DNA of 6,399 nt from an uncultured Fibrobacterota bacterium. Lineage in GTDB: Bacteria; Fibrobacterota; Chitinivibrionia; Chitinivibrionales; Chitinispirillaceae. Below the pieces are notes generated by a model. That model was not told the DNA's origin. It was given only the letters and a program-made list of their open reading frames with translations, and searched no databases. The position numbers and the translations under genes were made by a program. Below are positions 1 through 4,862 of this stretch, one piece after another (positions within the stretch are counted from its first letter, which is position 1; every line of letters starts with the position of its first letter). The stretch covers positions 1 through 6,399 of the forward strand of contig CAISVC010000322.1 in assembly GCA_903888815.1 (NCBI GenBank). Reading direction: 5' to 3'.

Positions 1-5
1 TAGCT

Positions 6-263
6 ATGTCGGGAATAGAGAAAACAATTATTCAAATGCGGCGGAACCCGAAAAACATCCGGTTTTCCGATCTGTGCCATGTATGTGATCACTACTTCGG
101 GCCGCCCCGTCAGAGCGGATCAAGCCATATGGTCTATAAGACCCCGTGGATCGGTGACCCAAGAGTAAACATTCAGAACGATAAAGGCAAGGCAAAAACA
201 TATCAGGTAAAACAGGTATTACAAGCGATTGAGAGGCTGCACAATGAAAACACTGCACGATGA
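6..263 (+). CDS. hicA: HicA-family mRNA interferase toxin
   Basis: The 85-residue product matches the HicA (YcfA) toxin family, small double-stranded-RNA-binding-fold ribonucleases that cleave mRNA and are neutralised by HicB. An N-terminal helix is followed by 'IRFSDLCHV' (residues 18-26). The GSSH segment (38-41) carries the family's conserved catalytic histidine, H41. The C-terminal part 'NDKGKAKTYQVKQV' (58-71) resembles the end of the HicA variant whose members finish in K-x-Y-Q-V. The length is normal for this variant, so the gene appears complete. Only five bases precede the ATG, so its promoter and ribosome binding site lie outside the window. The last 20 bases overlap the start of hicB, the usual toxin-first arrangement. 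The pair is probably autoregulated by the HicAB complex at an operator upstream of the window. Confidence 0.85.
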   Translation: MSGIEKTIIQMRRNPKNIRFSDLCHVCDHYFGPPRQSGSSHMVYKTPWIGDPRVNIQNDKGKAKTYQVKQVLQAIERLHNENTAR

Positions 264-576
264 CCATTACTCATACCGTGTGATCTGGTCCGAAGAGGAC
301 AAGGAGCATGTCGGGCTTTGTGCTGAATTTCCAAGCCTGAGCTGGCTTGCCGCTACCCCGGAAGAAGCACTGCGCGGAATTCGCGGAGTGGTGAGGGACG
401 CTGTTCTGGATATGAAAAAGAATGGTGAAACTATCCCGGCTCCGGTGACATTGAAGCGGTATAGCGGAAAGTTTATTGTTCGTGTTCCGCCAGAGGTGCA
501 CCGGCGGCTTACCTTGGAAGCGACGGAATCAGGGGTAAGCCTCAACCGGCTTGCAAGCGCCAGGCTTTCACACTGA
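244..576 (+). CDS. hicB: HicB-family antitoxin
   Basis: The 110-residue product is the cognate antitoxin. The N-terminal HicB-like domain (about 5-70) has the typical pattern: 'YRVIWSEEDKEHVG', then 'CAEFPSLSWLAATPEEAL', a helix, and a strand at the end. The C-terminal part (about 77-108, 'FIVRVPPEVHRRL' then 'SGVSLNRLASARL') is an Arc/MetJ-type ribbon-helix-helix DNA-binding domain, so the protein should both block HicA and repress the operon. I chose the ATG at 244. A GAGAGG lies seven bases upstream and the domain starts directly after it; an in-frame TTG at 229 would only add five residues. The start lies 20 bases inside hicA, which suggests translational coupling. No truncation is visible. 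Confidence 0.9.
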   Translation: MKTLHDDHYSYRVIWSEEDKEHVGLCAEFPSLSWLAATPEEALRGIRGVVRDAVLDMKKNGETIPAPVTLKRYSGKFIVRVPPEVHRRLTLEATESGVSLNRLASARLSH

Positions 577-577
577 C

Positions 578-633
578 CTGCCGCCGTCTGGCTACTTTGG
601 CAGACTTGATTATTAGATTTTTGATGGTACCAG
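578..633 (+). repeat. Hairpin repeat, copy A
   Basis: This is copy A of a three-member repeat family. A stem GTCTG (586-590) pairs with CAGAC (601-605), with one further C-G pair inside. The 3' arm runs into GACTTGATTAT (603-613), a 13-base T-rich spacer, and then GTACCAG (627-633). It starts directly after the hicB stop codon. The stem sequence differs from copies B and C but stays complementary, so structure seems conserved more than sequence. Its function is unknown. Confidence 0.65.
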
Positions 634-646
634 CCTCATCTCCCTG

Positions 647-673
647 CCCCCGTTCTCTTAGAAGAGAAGGGGG
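647..673. other. Strong hairpin downstream of hicAB
   Basis: CCCCC (647-651), one bulged G, then TTCTCTT (653-659) pairs with AAGAGAA (662-668) and GGGGG (669-673), giving about 11 or 12 base pairs with a very small loop. The next bases are TATATAATAA rather than a run of T, so it is not a classical intrinsic terminator on the plus strand. It may stop or protect the hicAB transcript, or be part of a small repeat or mobile element. It is not related in sequence to the neighbouring repeat copies. Confidence 0.5.
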
Positions 674-778
674 TATATAATAACAGCCTCCCTGTCAGGA
701 GCAGACCCGGAAGATGCCGTTCATGCCTAGGCTTAACTGCCTGAAAATTAGTGCGTTACATATAAAAAACCTTGCGAC

Positions 779-822
779 CTCCCTAACGGGAGACTTGATT
801 ATCATATTTCTTTTTGTACCAG
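779..822 (+). repeat. Hairpin repeat, copy B
   Basis: CTCCC (779-783), loop TAAC, GGGAG (788-792), followed by GACTTGATTAT (792-802, identical to copy A), a 13-base T-rich spacer of the same length as in copy A, and GTACCAG (816-822). It has the same orientation as copies A and C. It lies at the upstream edge of the AbiEi/DUF2779 block, about 190 bases after copy A. Confidence 0.75.
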
Positions 823-846
823 TTTTGCCCTACCATTTTTATGTTG

Positions 847-1041
847 TTAAGAAATAAGAGCGGCAGATATTTTGGGATTAAACATTAATTTTTCCCCGTC
901 TTTCAAACACTTCACATTCCTGAAATATTTCCCATAATCCCTTGGTTTTTCGGTATGCACCGGGACGATGACGCGGGGATGCCTTTTCTTGCGAGCATGC
1001 TCCAAAGGGCTTGTTGGCGTGGGCGAGGGTGGGGTAAGCAT
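847..1041 (-). pseudogene. Doubtful 64-codon ORF, possible toxin-gene relic
   Basis: From an ATG at 1041 the minus strand can be read for 64 codons. The start is proline-rich and unconvincing ('MLTPPSPTPTSP') and no Shine-Dalgarno sequence precedes it. The middle, 'HPRVIVPVHTEKPRDYGK', faintly resembles the strand and turn 'RVxVPVHxxK' of HicA-type toxins, but the catalytic GSH segment that should come before it is absent. It could be the 3' remnant of a second hicA-like gene broken by frameshift or deletion, or simply a chance open frame. I do not regard it as a functional gene. Confidence 0.2.
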
Positions 1042-1107
1042 AAAAAAAACGCTATTTTAATGTACCGAAAAGACTAATAATGTATATTGTTTTATAGGAT
1101 ACGATAC

Positions 1108-1710
1108 ATGACAAGTCATAGCAAAATAATAGCAATTCTTCAAAAAAAAAGGGTTGTTCGCTCTTGCGAGCTGGATGCGCAGGGAATTTCGCGCTCCAAT
1201 ATCAGGCGCCTGGTGGAATCCGGAGAGGTCCTGCGCATATCCCGCGGTCTTTATCGGCTGCCTGGAACTGCTGTTTCCGAAAACATCTCCCTGGCCGAGG
1301 TTTCCAAGCTTGCTCCGCGTGGCGTCTTTTGTCTTTTCACCGCTCTTGTGTTTCATAAGTTTACCGTGCAGGTGGCGCCTCATGTCTGTATCGCTATTGA
1401 AGGGACCGCATGGAAACCAAAGATACCAATGGTCAAGATCCGGGTTTACCGGTTTTCAGGCGAGGTTTTTAAAGCCGGCATAGAAGAACATACCGTGGAT
1501 GGTGTTAAAATTCGTGTTTATAGCGCGGCAAAGACCGTTGCGGACTGCTTCAAAATGCGTAATAAAATTGGTCTCGATGTGGCCCTTGAAGCACTGCGGG
1601 AAGCGCTGCGGACAAAAAAAGCCTCTTCCGAAGAAATTCACAAAATGGCAAGAATTTGCCGGGTGGAAAGAATTATTCGACCCTATATGGAAATGGCGGT
1701 CTTCTCATGA
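1108..1710 (+). CDS. abiEi: AbiEi-family type IV antitoxin / transcriptional regulator
   Basis: The 200-residue product belongs to the AbiEi antitoxin family. Residues about 1-52 form the N-terminal winged helix of the AbiEi_4 type ('SRSNIRRLVESGEVLRISRG' then 'LYRLP'). The rest is the C-terminal antitoxin domain, with the diagnostic 'YSAAKTVADCFKMRNKIG' (138-155) and 'VALEALREAL' (158-167). In AbiE systems this protein represses its own operon and counteracts the AbiEii nucleotidyltransferase toxin without binding it (type IV TA). I chose the ATG at 1108, eight bases after an AGGA; an in-frame TTG at 1087 would add seven unlikely residues. The stop overlaps the ATG of the next reading frame in an ATGA junction, exactly as expected for abiEi-abiEii coupling, but that next frame is truncated. 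The gene itself looks intact, so it may survive as an orphan regulator or act on an unlinked toxin. Confidence 0.9.
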   Translation: MTSHSKIIAILQKKRVVRSCELDAQGISRSNIRRLVESGEVLRISRGLYRLPGTAVSENISLAEVSKLAPRGVFCLFTALVFHKFTVQVAPHVCIAIEGTAWKPKIPMVKIRVYRFSGEVFKAGIEEHTVDGVKIRVYSAAKTVADCFKMRNKIGLDVALEALREALRTKKASSEEIHKMARICRVERIIRPYMEMAVFS

Positions 1711-1829
1711 ATAAGCCCGTCAAGAACAAATCGCACCACCTTTTAAATTACCACGCCCAGCATGGCGAAAATGGTGGATACCCTTTGCGACGAACCCGAC
1801 CGCATGTTCAAAGGCCCGAAAATATTTAG
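1707..1829 (+). pseudogene. abiEii: Remnant of the AbiEii nucleotidyltransferase toxin gene
   Basis: An ATG overlaps the abiEi stop (ATGA) in the position where the toxin gene begins in intact abiE operons. The frame runs only 40 codons to a TAG at 1827. Its beginning, 'MNKPVKN' then 'LLNYHAQHGEN', is compatible with the usual N-terminal start of AbiEii (K-N, then LLN-x-A-x-x-x-G-E/R), although the intervening residues look disturbed. No nucleotidyltransferase motif (GG-x-x-L-R followed by a D-x-D pair) is present, and the next gene starts 15 bases after the stop. The simplest reading is a deletion that removed nearly all of the toxin gene. The alternative is a genuine short peptide or leader that couples translation between abiEi and the nuclease gene. 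Confidence 0.5.
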
Positions 1830-1844
1830 GAGGCAGCACTTTCT

Positions 1845-3332
1845 ATGGCTTCATTCCACTATCTCACCAAAACCCGGTATATGCAGGGCCTCCAATGCCC
1901 CAAGCTTCTCTGGCTGAGCATTAATGAGCCGGAACTCGGAGCAGAGACCGACGAGGCGACACAGCATCTTTTTAATGTAGGGAAAAGGGTCGGCGAAATA
2001 GCGCAGAAACGATATCAGGACGGCGTGCTGATCGCCGAAGGCCATATGCACCTCCAGGATGCTATCCATTCCACAGAAGCTTATGCGGAATCCGGCGCCT
2101 TGGCCATGTTTGAGGCAACGGCAAAATTTGAAACTGTTCTCTGCCGTGCAGATATTTTAAAACGAATAAAAAAAGAATGGGAAATTCATGAGGTTAAAAT
2201 GAGTACAAAGGTCAAAGATGAGCACCTTGATGATCTTGCCATTCAGCGGTACTGTTTCGATCGTGCCGGGTATCCGATAAATAAAACCTGTCTCATGCAT
2301 GTAAATAACAAATATGTCCGGACAGGGGGGATCGATCCTATGCAATTTCTGATCGAAGAGGATATGACCGAAGCGGTCTCCAAAAAAATGGCGTATATTG
2401 AAACAAATGTCTCTGACCTCTCAAAAGTTTTAACCTGCGAAAAGTGCCCTGTCGTGAAACCCGGCGACCAGTGCCGCAAACCCTACGATTGCCCGTTTTT
2501 CGATCATTGCAATGAACCGCACAAGGAATACAGCATCTACGAACTGCCGCGTGGGCAGAAATTGTATCCGATCTTCCAAAAACTGGGCATTGAACTGATC
2601 AGGGACATTCCGGAAGACTTTAAGCTCAGTGAACGTAATAGGCGGATCGTGCAGAGCAATAAAACAGGAAAACCGGTGATCGATGAAAAAGACATACGTG
2701 ACCATCTCGGCACGCTTGAGTATCCATTGTATTACTTCGACTTTGAAACCATCAATCCCGCTATTCCGCCGTATGATAATTGGAGGCCCTATCAGACCAC
2801 GCCATTCCAATTTTCACTGCACATCCAGAAGAACAAGGGCAAGGAGTGCGAGCATTACGAATTCCTTTTAAAAGAAGCTGCGGACCCCCGCAGGCCTCTC
2901 ATCGAATCCATGCTGAAACTTCTTGGAAAAAAGGGGAGTATTATTGCGTGGAAAAAGTCATTCGAGATAATGGTGATTAAAAACATGGCTGAAATGTTTC
3001 CGGAATACAAAGAACAGCTCCTGGATCTTGTACCCCGTTTCTGGGACCTGATTACTCCTTTTCAAAGCGGCGATTATGTTCATTATGATTTCCATGGCAG
3101 CGCTTCGATAAAAGACGTGCTGCCGGTGCTGGTTCCGTCGCTTTCGTATGAAAAGCTTGAGATTCAGGAGGGCGGCACCGCGGGCCTCAAGTATGAGCTG
3201 TGGCTTTCAGGGGAAATGGAGGAAAAGGAGTGGCAAAAAACCCATAAAAACCTGCTCGAATACTGCGGCCTCGACACCCTCGCCATGGTGGAGATAATGA
3301 GGGTTTTGTATTGTGCGTCTTCAACTTTTTAA
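1845..3332 (+). CDS. DUF2779 protein: Cas4/RecB-like nuclease joined to DEDD-type exonuclease domain
   Basis: The 495-residue protein has the architecture of the DUF2779 family. The N-terminal half resembles PD-(D/E)XK nucleases of the Cas4/RecB group: 'CPKLLWL' with C18, D103, then E116-V117-K118 (the E-x-K of the active site), then Q134 and Y136 as in the RecB 'QxxxY' motif. A cysteine group follows (C198, C201, C210, C216, C222) and together with C18 could hold an Fe-S cluster as in Cas4 or AddB. The C-terminal half has 'YYFDFET' (D299, E301), typical of motif I of DEDD 3'-5' exonucleases, 'SFE' at 372-374, 'FWDLITPF' (399-406), 'GSASIKDVLPVLVP' (418-431) and 'YCGLDTLAMVEI' (473-484), the usual DUF2779 ending. 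It therefore looks like two nuclease domains in one cytoplasmic polypeptide; activity and substrate are unproven. AGGAGG lies 11 bases before the ATG, slightly far. It follows abiEi and the toxin remnant on the same strand, probably as one operon. Confidence 0.92.
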   Translation: MASFHYLTKTRYMQGLQCPKLLWLSINEPELGAETDEATQHLFNVGKRVGEIAQKRYQDGVLIAEGHMHLQDAIHSTEAYAESGALAMFEATAKFETVLCRADILKRIKKEWEIHEVKMSTKVKDEHLDDLAIQRYCFDRAGYPINKTCLMHVNNKYVRTGGIDPMQFLIEEDMTEAVSKKMAYIETNVSDLSKVLTCEKCPVVKPGDQCRKPYDCPFFDHCNEPHKEYSIYELPRGQKLYPIFQKLGIELIRDIPEDFKLSERNRRIVQSNKTGKPVIDEKDIRDHLGTLEYPLYYFDFETINPAIPPYDNWRPYQTTPFQFSLHIQKNKGKECEHYEFLLKEAADPRRPLIESMLKLLGKKGSIIAWKKSFEIMVIKNMAEMFPEYKEQLLDLVPRFWDLITPFQSGDYVHYDFHGSASIKDVLPVLVPSLSYEKLEIQEGGTAGLKYELWLSGEMEEKEWQKTHKNLLEYCGLDTLAMVEIMRVLYCASSTF

Positions 3333-3342
3333 GGGGTAATTT

Positions 3343-3537
3343 ATGGCCAGACTGCATTGTGGAAAACATGGTTGGCATAAGGGAAATTCTTGTTTTCAAT
3401 GCGTGATTGTCCGTGATGTTGAGAAAAGACTGCCCGGTATTTATCGTCAACGTCAAAAAGAAAAGGAAGGAAGAAAAGTATTAAAAGAAAAACAGAATTC
3501 AGAGCGGAGTAAAATGGATTGGCGCGAAAACAGTTAG
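3343..3537 (+). CDS. Small Cys/His-rich basic protein of unknown function
   Basis: This is a 64-codon frame starting ten bases after the stop of the nuclease gene, with GGGG about six bases upstream of its ATG. The N-terminus holds C6, H9, H12, C17 and C20 ('HCGKHGWHKGNSCFQC'), spaced like a small zinc-binding knuckle. From about residue 35 it is strongly Lys/Glu/Arg-rich and probably an extended or coiled helix. I do not recognise a family. The tight spacing and same strand suggest co-expression with the nuclease, perhaps as a nucleic-acid-binding partner, but it could be a chance open frame. Confidence 0.5.
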   Translation: MARLHCGKHGWHKGNSCFQCVIVRDVEKRLPGIYRQRQKEKEGRKVLKEKQNSERSKMDWRENS

Positions 3538-3562
3538 GTGAGAGATGGCATATAGGTATCTT

Positions 3563-3608
3563 GTCTCCCGAATGGGAGATTTGATTATGTCAGTCTTTAG
3601 TTGTACCA
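3563..3608 (+). repeat. Hairpin repeat, copy C, at the convergent gene junction
   Basis: TCTCCC (3564-3569), loop GAAT, GGGAGA (3574-3579), extended by a G-T pair, leads into GATTTGATTAT (3578-3588; one difference from copies A and B). A 14-base spacer and GTACCA (3603-3608) follow. It lies between the end of the plus-strand cluster and the minus-strand WYL gene and overlaps the last six codons and the stop of the latter. The hairpin might act as a terminator for convergent transcription, although no strong T-run follows on either strand. Confidence 0.75.
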
Positions 3609-4594
3609 ACATTATTCTCAACCAGCTCCCTGCCGCTTTTCACCACCATCTCCCTCAATTCCTTCGGGGTCTCGACTTTCACGTTCCCCGCCATCTGAAG
3701 CACCCACCGCACCAGCGTGTCGGTGAGGGGACAGATCATGCTGAGCAGAATTTCACCCTTTGCCAGTTGTCTGATTTTCTGCGATGAGTGCCATGAGCTC
3801 CCTGCTATCCAGGCCGATGCCGGCGGCGTTATCCTGAGCCGCACGTTGCAAGGCGTTTCACCGTGCATCCTGCCGAATCCTTTGGACAGATACCCTTCCA
3901 CCTTGAACGAATCGGGAATTTCAAAATAGTGGTCCTGGATCCGGGGCTCATACACGCGTGAAAGCGAAAACGTCCGTACCTCATGGGACTGCCTGCACAG
4001 GCCGACCACATACCAGTCCCCGCCGTTGTTGAGCAGCACATACGGGTCAACCTCGCGCCGTTCATCCCGAGGCTCCTGTCGAAGGCCTTTCGCCGCGGTT
4101 TGGTACCGCATGGACAGACGTTTCCGCTCCATGATCGCGTCCAGCACGATTGAGAATTCTTTCCGCAGATCGCGCAGCGGTTCGAACGGACGGTAAAAGT
4201 AAACGCTCCTGCAGAGGTCTTTGATATACAGCATCGCCTTTTTATTGTCCCGGATCGGATTGAGCAATTTGTTGAATACCGGATGCACCTGGTCTGAAAA
4301 CGAGGCGGCCGTGTACATCCTGAGTGCCCGTTCCGCAATGAGCATGATGGCAATCTCATGCTCATTCAGCCACTGGCCGGGCAGGGGCAGGGGGTTGCCG
4401 ACATATTCATAGGCGCCCTTTGCCCGGTTGTACTTTACCTCGGCATTGAGCTCAAGCCGGAGCATTTCGATGTCCCGTTCTATGGTCCTGCCGCTGACTT
4501 CGAGTTCCCGGGCCGCATCTTCCGCCGAATGGAGCCTGTTGAGACGGATCATGCTGTCAATTTTATAGATCCTCCGGATACTGCCGCGTTTCAT
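3590..4594 (-). CDS. WYL-domain transcriptional regulator (HTH-WYL-WCX)
   Basis: The 334-residue protein is a WYL-family DNA-binding regulator. Residues about 5-55 form a winged helix-turn-helix of the HTH_11/DeoR type ('SAEDAARELEVSGRTIERDI'). The WYL domain spans about 150-220 ('VDPYVLLNNGGDWYVVG' with W194-Y195-V196 at the name-giving position, then 'RTFSLSRV'). A C-terminal WCX region (about 240-325) ends in 'VKVETPKELREMVV'. WYL domains are thought to sense ligands such as nucleotides or nucleic acids. Proteins with this layout (BrxR, CapW) repress anti-phage operons. I chose the ATG at 4594, which has GGAGG five bases upstream; a GTG at 4606 overlaps that site and would add four residues. 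The gene is convergent with the nuclease cluster and divergent from the TPR operon. A large dyad immediately upstream suggests autoregulation. Its last six codons lie within a dispersed repeat. Confidence 0.93.
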   Translation of the reverse strand: MKRGSIRRIYKIDSMIRLNRLHSAEDAARELEVSGRTIERDIEMLRLELNAEVKYNRAKGAYEYVGNPLPLPGQWLNEHEIAIMLIAERALRMYTAASFSDQVHPVFNKLLNPIRDNKKAMLYIKDLCRSVYFYRPFEPLRDLRKEFSIVLDAIMERKRLSMRYQTAAKGLRQEPRDERREVDPYVLLNNGGDWYVVGLCRQSHEVRTFSLSRVYEPRIQDHYFEIPDSFKVEGYLSKGFGRMHGETPCNVRLRITPPASAWIAGSSWHSSQKIRQLAKGEILLSMICPLTDTLVRWVLQMAGNVKVETPKELREMVVKSGRELVENNVGTTKD

Positions 4595-4599
4595 GGTAA

Positions 4600-4604
4600 C
4601 CTCC
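4600..4604 (-). promoter_or_regulatory. Ribosome binding site that fixes the WYL gene start
   Basis: On the minus strand GGAGG is followed by TTACC and then ATG, a five-base spacing. This favours the ATG at 4594 over the upstream GTG at 4606. Confidence 0.7.
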
Positions 4605-4620
4605 ACCCGACCGTTGTCAC

Positions 4621-4673
4621 CTAAAGGCCTTACCTGCCAGAAATAATTCTATTATTTCCTTACAGGTCTTTAG
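4621..4673. promoter_or_regulatory. Large imperfect dyad upstream of the WYL gene, candidate operator
   Basis: The outer arms CTAAAG (4621-4626) and CTTTAG (4668-4673) are complementary, as are ACCTG (4632-4636) and CAGGT (4663-4667). The centre is a perfect GAAATAAT / ATTATTTC (4640-4647 and 4651-4658) around TCT. The dyad ends 27 bases before the WYL start codon. Related WYL repressors bind palindromes in their own promoters as dimers, so this is the best candidate for an autoregulatory operator. It could also be read as an RNA hairpin in the WYL leader. Confidence 0.5.
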
Positions 4674-4679
4674 ATATGG

Positions 4680-4692
4680 ATAACTGCGTTAT
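4680..4692. promoter_or_regulatory. 13-bp palindrome and direct-repeat half-site between divergent genes
   Basis: ATAAC TGC GTTAT is a perfect palindrome around TGC. Its right half belongs to CTGCGTTATA-N-TTA (4684-4697), which recurs at 4816-4829 just before the TPR gene. The repeat could be a regulator-binding site or a shared promoter element: TATACT at 4690-4695 and TATAAT at 4822-4827 are -10-like, but neither has a good -35 box. Confidence 0.35.
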
Positions 4693-4711
4693 ACTTAGAA
4701 CGGCTGAAAGC

Positions 4712-4764
4712 GGGAGGGTGCCTGCCATGGCAGGCCAATCTTCTGTGACGCCCTCCTAATCTTT
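4712..4764 (+). other. Nested GC-rich hairpin in the leader region of the TPR operon
   Basis: GGAGGG (4713-4718) pairs with CCCTCC (4751-4756) and encloses the perfect palindrome GCCTGCCATGGCAGGC (4720-4735) plus about 15 unpaired bases. TAATCTTTT follows, so on the plus strand it could work as an attenuator or terminator before the TPR gene, or be a small structured RNA. It does not match any riboswitch consensus I can recall. Confidence 0.4.
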
Positions 4765-4794
4765 TAACCGATAAAATACAAAAATCGTATCACT

Positions 4795-4838
4795 CCGACA
4801 ACCGGTGTCGGTTTGCTGCGTTATAATTATAGTATAAA
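4795..4838 (+). promoter_or_regulatory. Hairpin and probable promoter region of the TPR operon
   Basis: CCGACA (4795-4800) pairs with TGTCGG (4806-4811) around ACCGG. Directly after it lies TTGCTG, then TATAAT (4822-4827), TATAGT (4828-4833) and TATAAA (4833-4838). These are plausible -10 boxes, but no -35 box lies at 16-18 bases, so transcription may depend on an activator. The small dyad could be an operator. Confidence 0.35.
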
Positions 4839-4862
4839 AACATCAGAAGAGGAGGGAAAAAC

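Larger units (their letters stand above)
577..1107. other. 530-bp intergenic region between hicB and the AbiEi gene
   Basis: No convincing protein gene lies here. It contains two copies of a hairpin-plus-motif repeat (578-633 and 779-822), an independent strong hairpin (647-673), an 8-bp palindrome GCCTAGGC at 725-732, and an A-rich stretch before the AbiEi start. The stretch 847-1041 can be read on the minus strand as 64 codons, listed separately as doubtful. No clear sigma-70 promoter for the AbiEi gene could be fixed. The AT-rich block around 1053-1095 (with AATAAT at 1076-1081) is the most likely place, but no good -35 box accompanies it. Confidence 0.6.

Noticed and set aside
578..822. 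Integron attC-type recombination sites for the hairpin repeats
   Set aside because: The structured repeats between same-strand gene units suggested attC, but the R'' (RYYYAAC) and R' (GTTRRRY) core sites are not found in matching positions and no integron integrase is visible.
627..822. Sigma-70 or sigma-54 promoters within the repeat motif read on the minus strand (TGGTAC, 12-13 bases, ATAATC)
   Set aside because: The gap between a TGGTAC -35-like box and the AATAAT/GATAAT -10-like box is 12 or 13 bases, too short for sigma-70. The GG and GC elements needed for sigma-54 are missing.
578..3608. CRISPR array
   Set aside because: The three related copies are not regularly spaced: the gaps are about 0.2 kb and 2.7 kb and contain genes. 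The Cas4-like domain of the DUF2779 protein is not accompanied by any other cas gene.
3829..4365. 178-codon minus-strand open frame inside the WYL gene
   Set aside because: It lies in a different frame of the same strand within the WYL coding region. Its Arg/Cys/Ser-rich composition is typical of a shifted reading, while the WYL frame has clear domain motifs.
4712..4756. Known riboswitch upstream of the TPR gene
   Set aside because: I compared it by eye with the c-di-GMP-I, ZTP, fluoride, SAM and mini-ykkC consensus elements. None of their conserved loops or core sequences is present.
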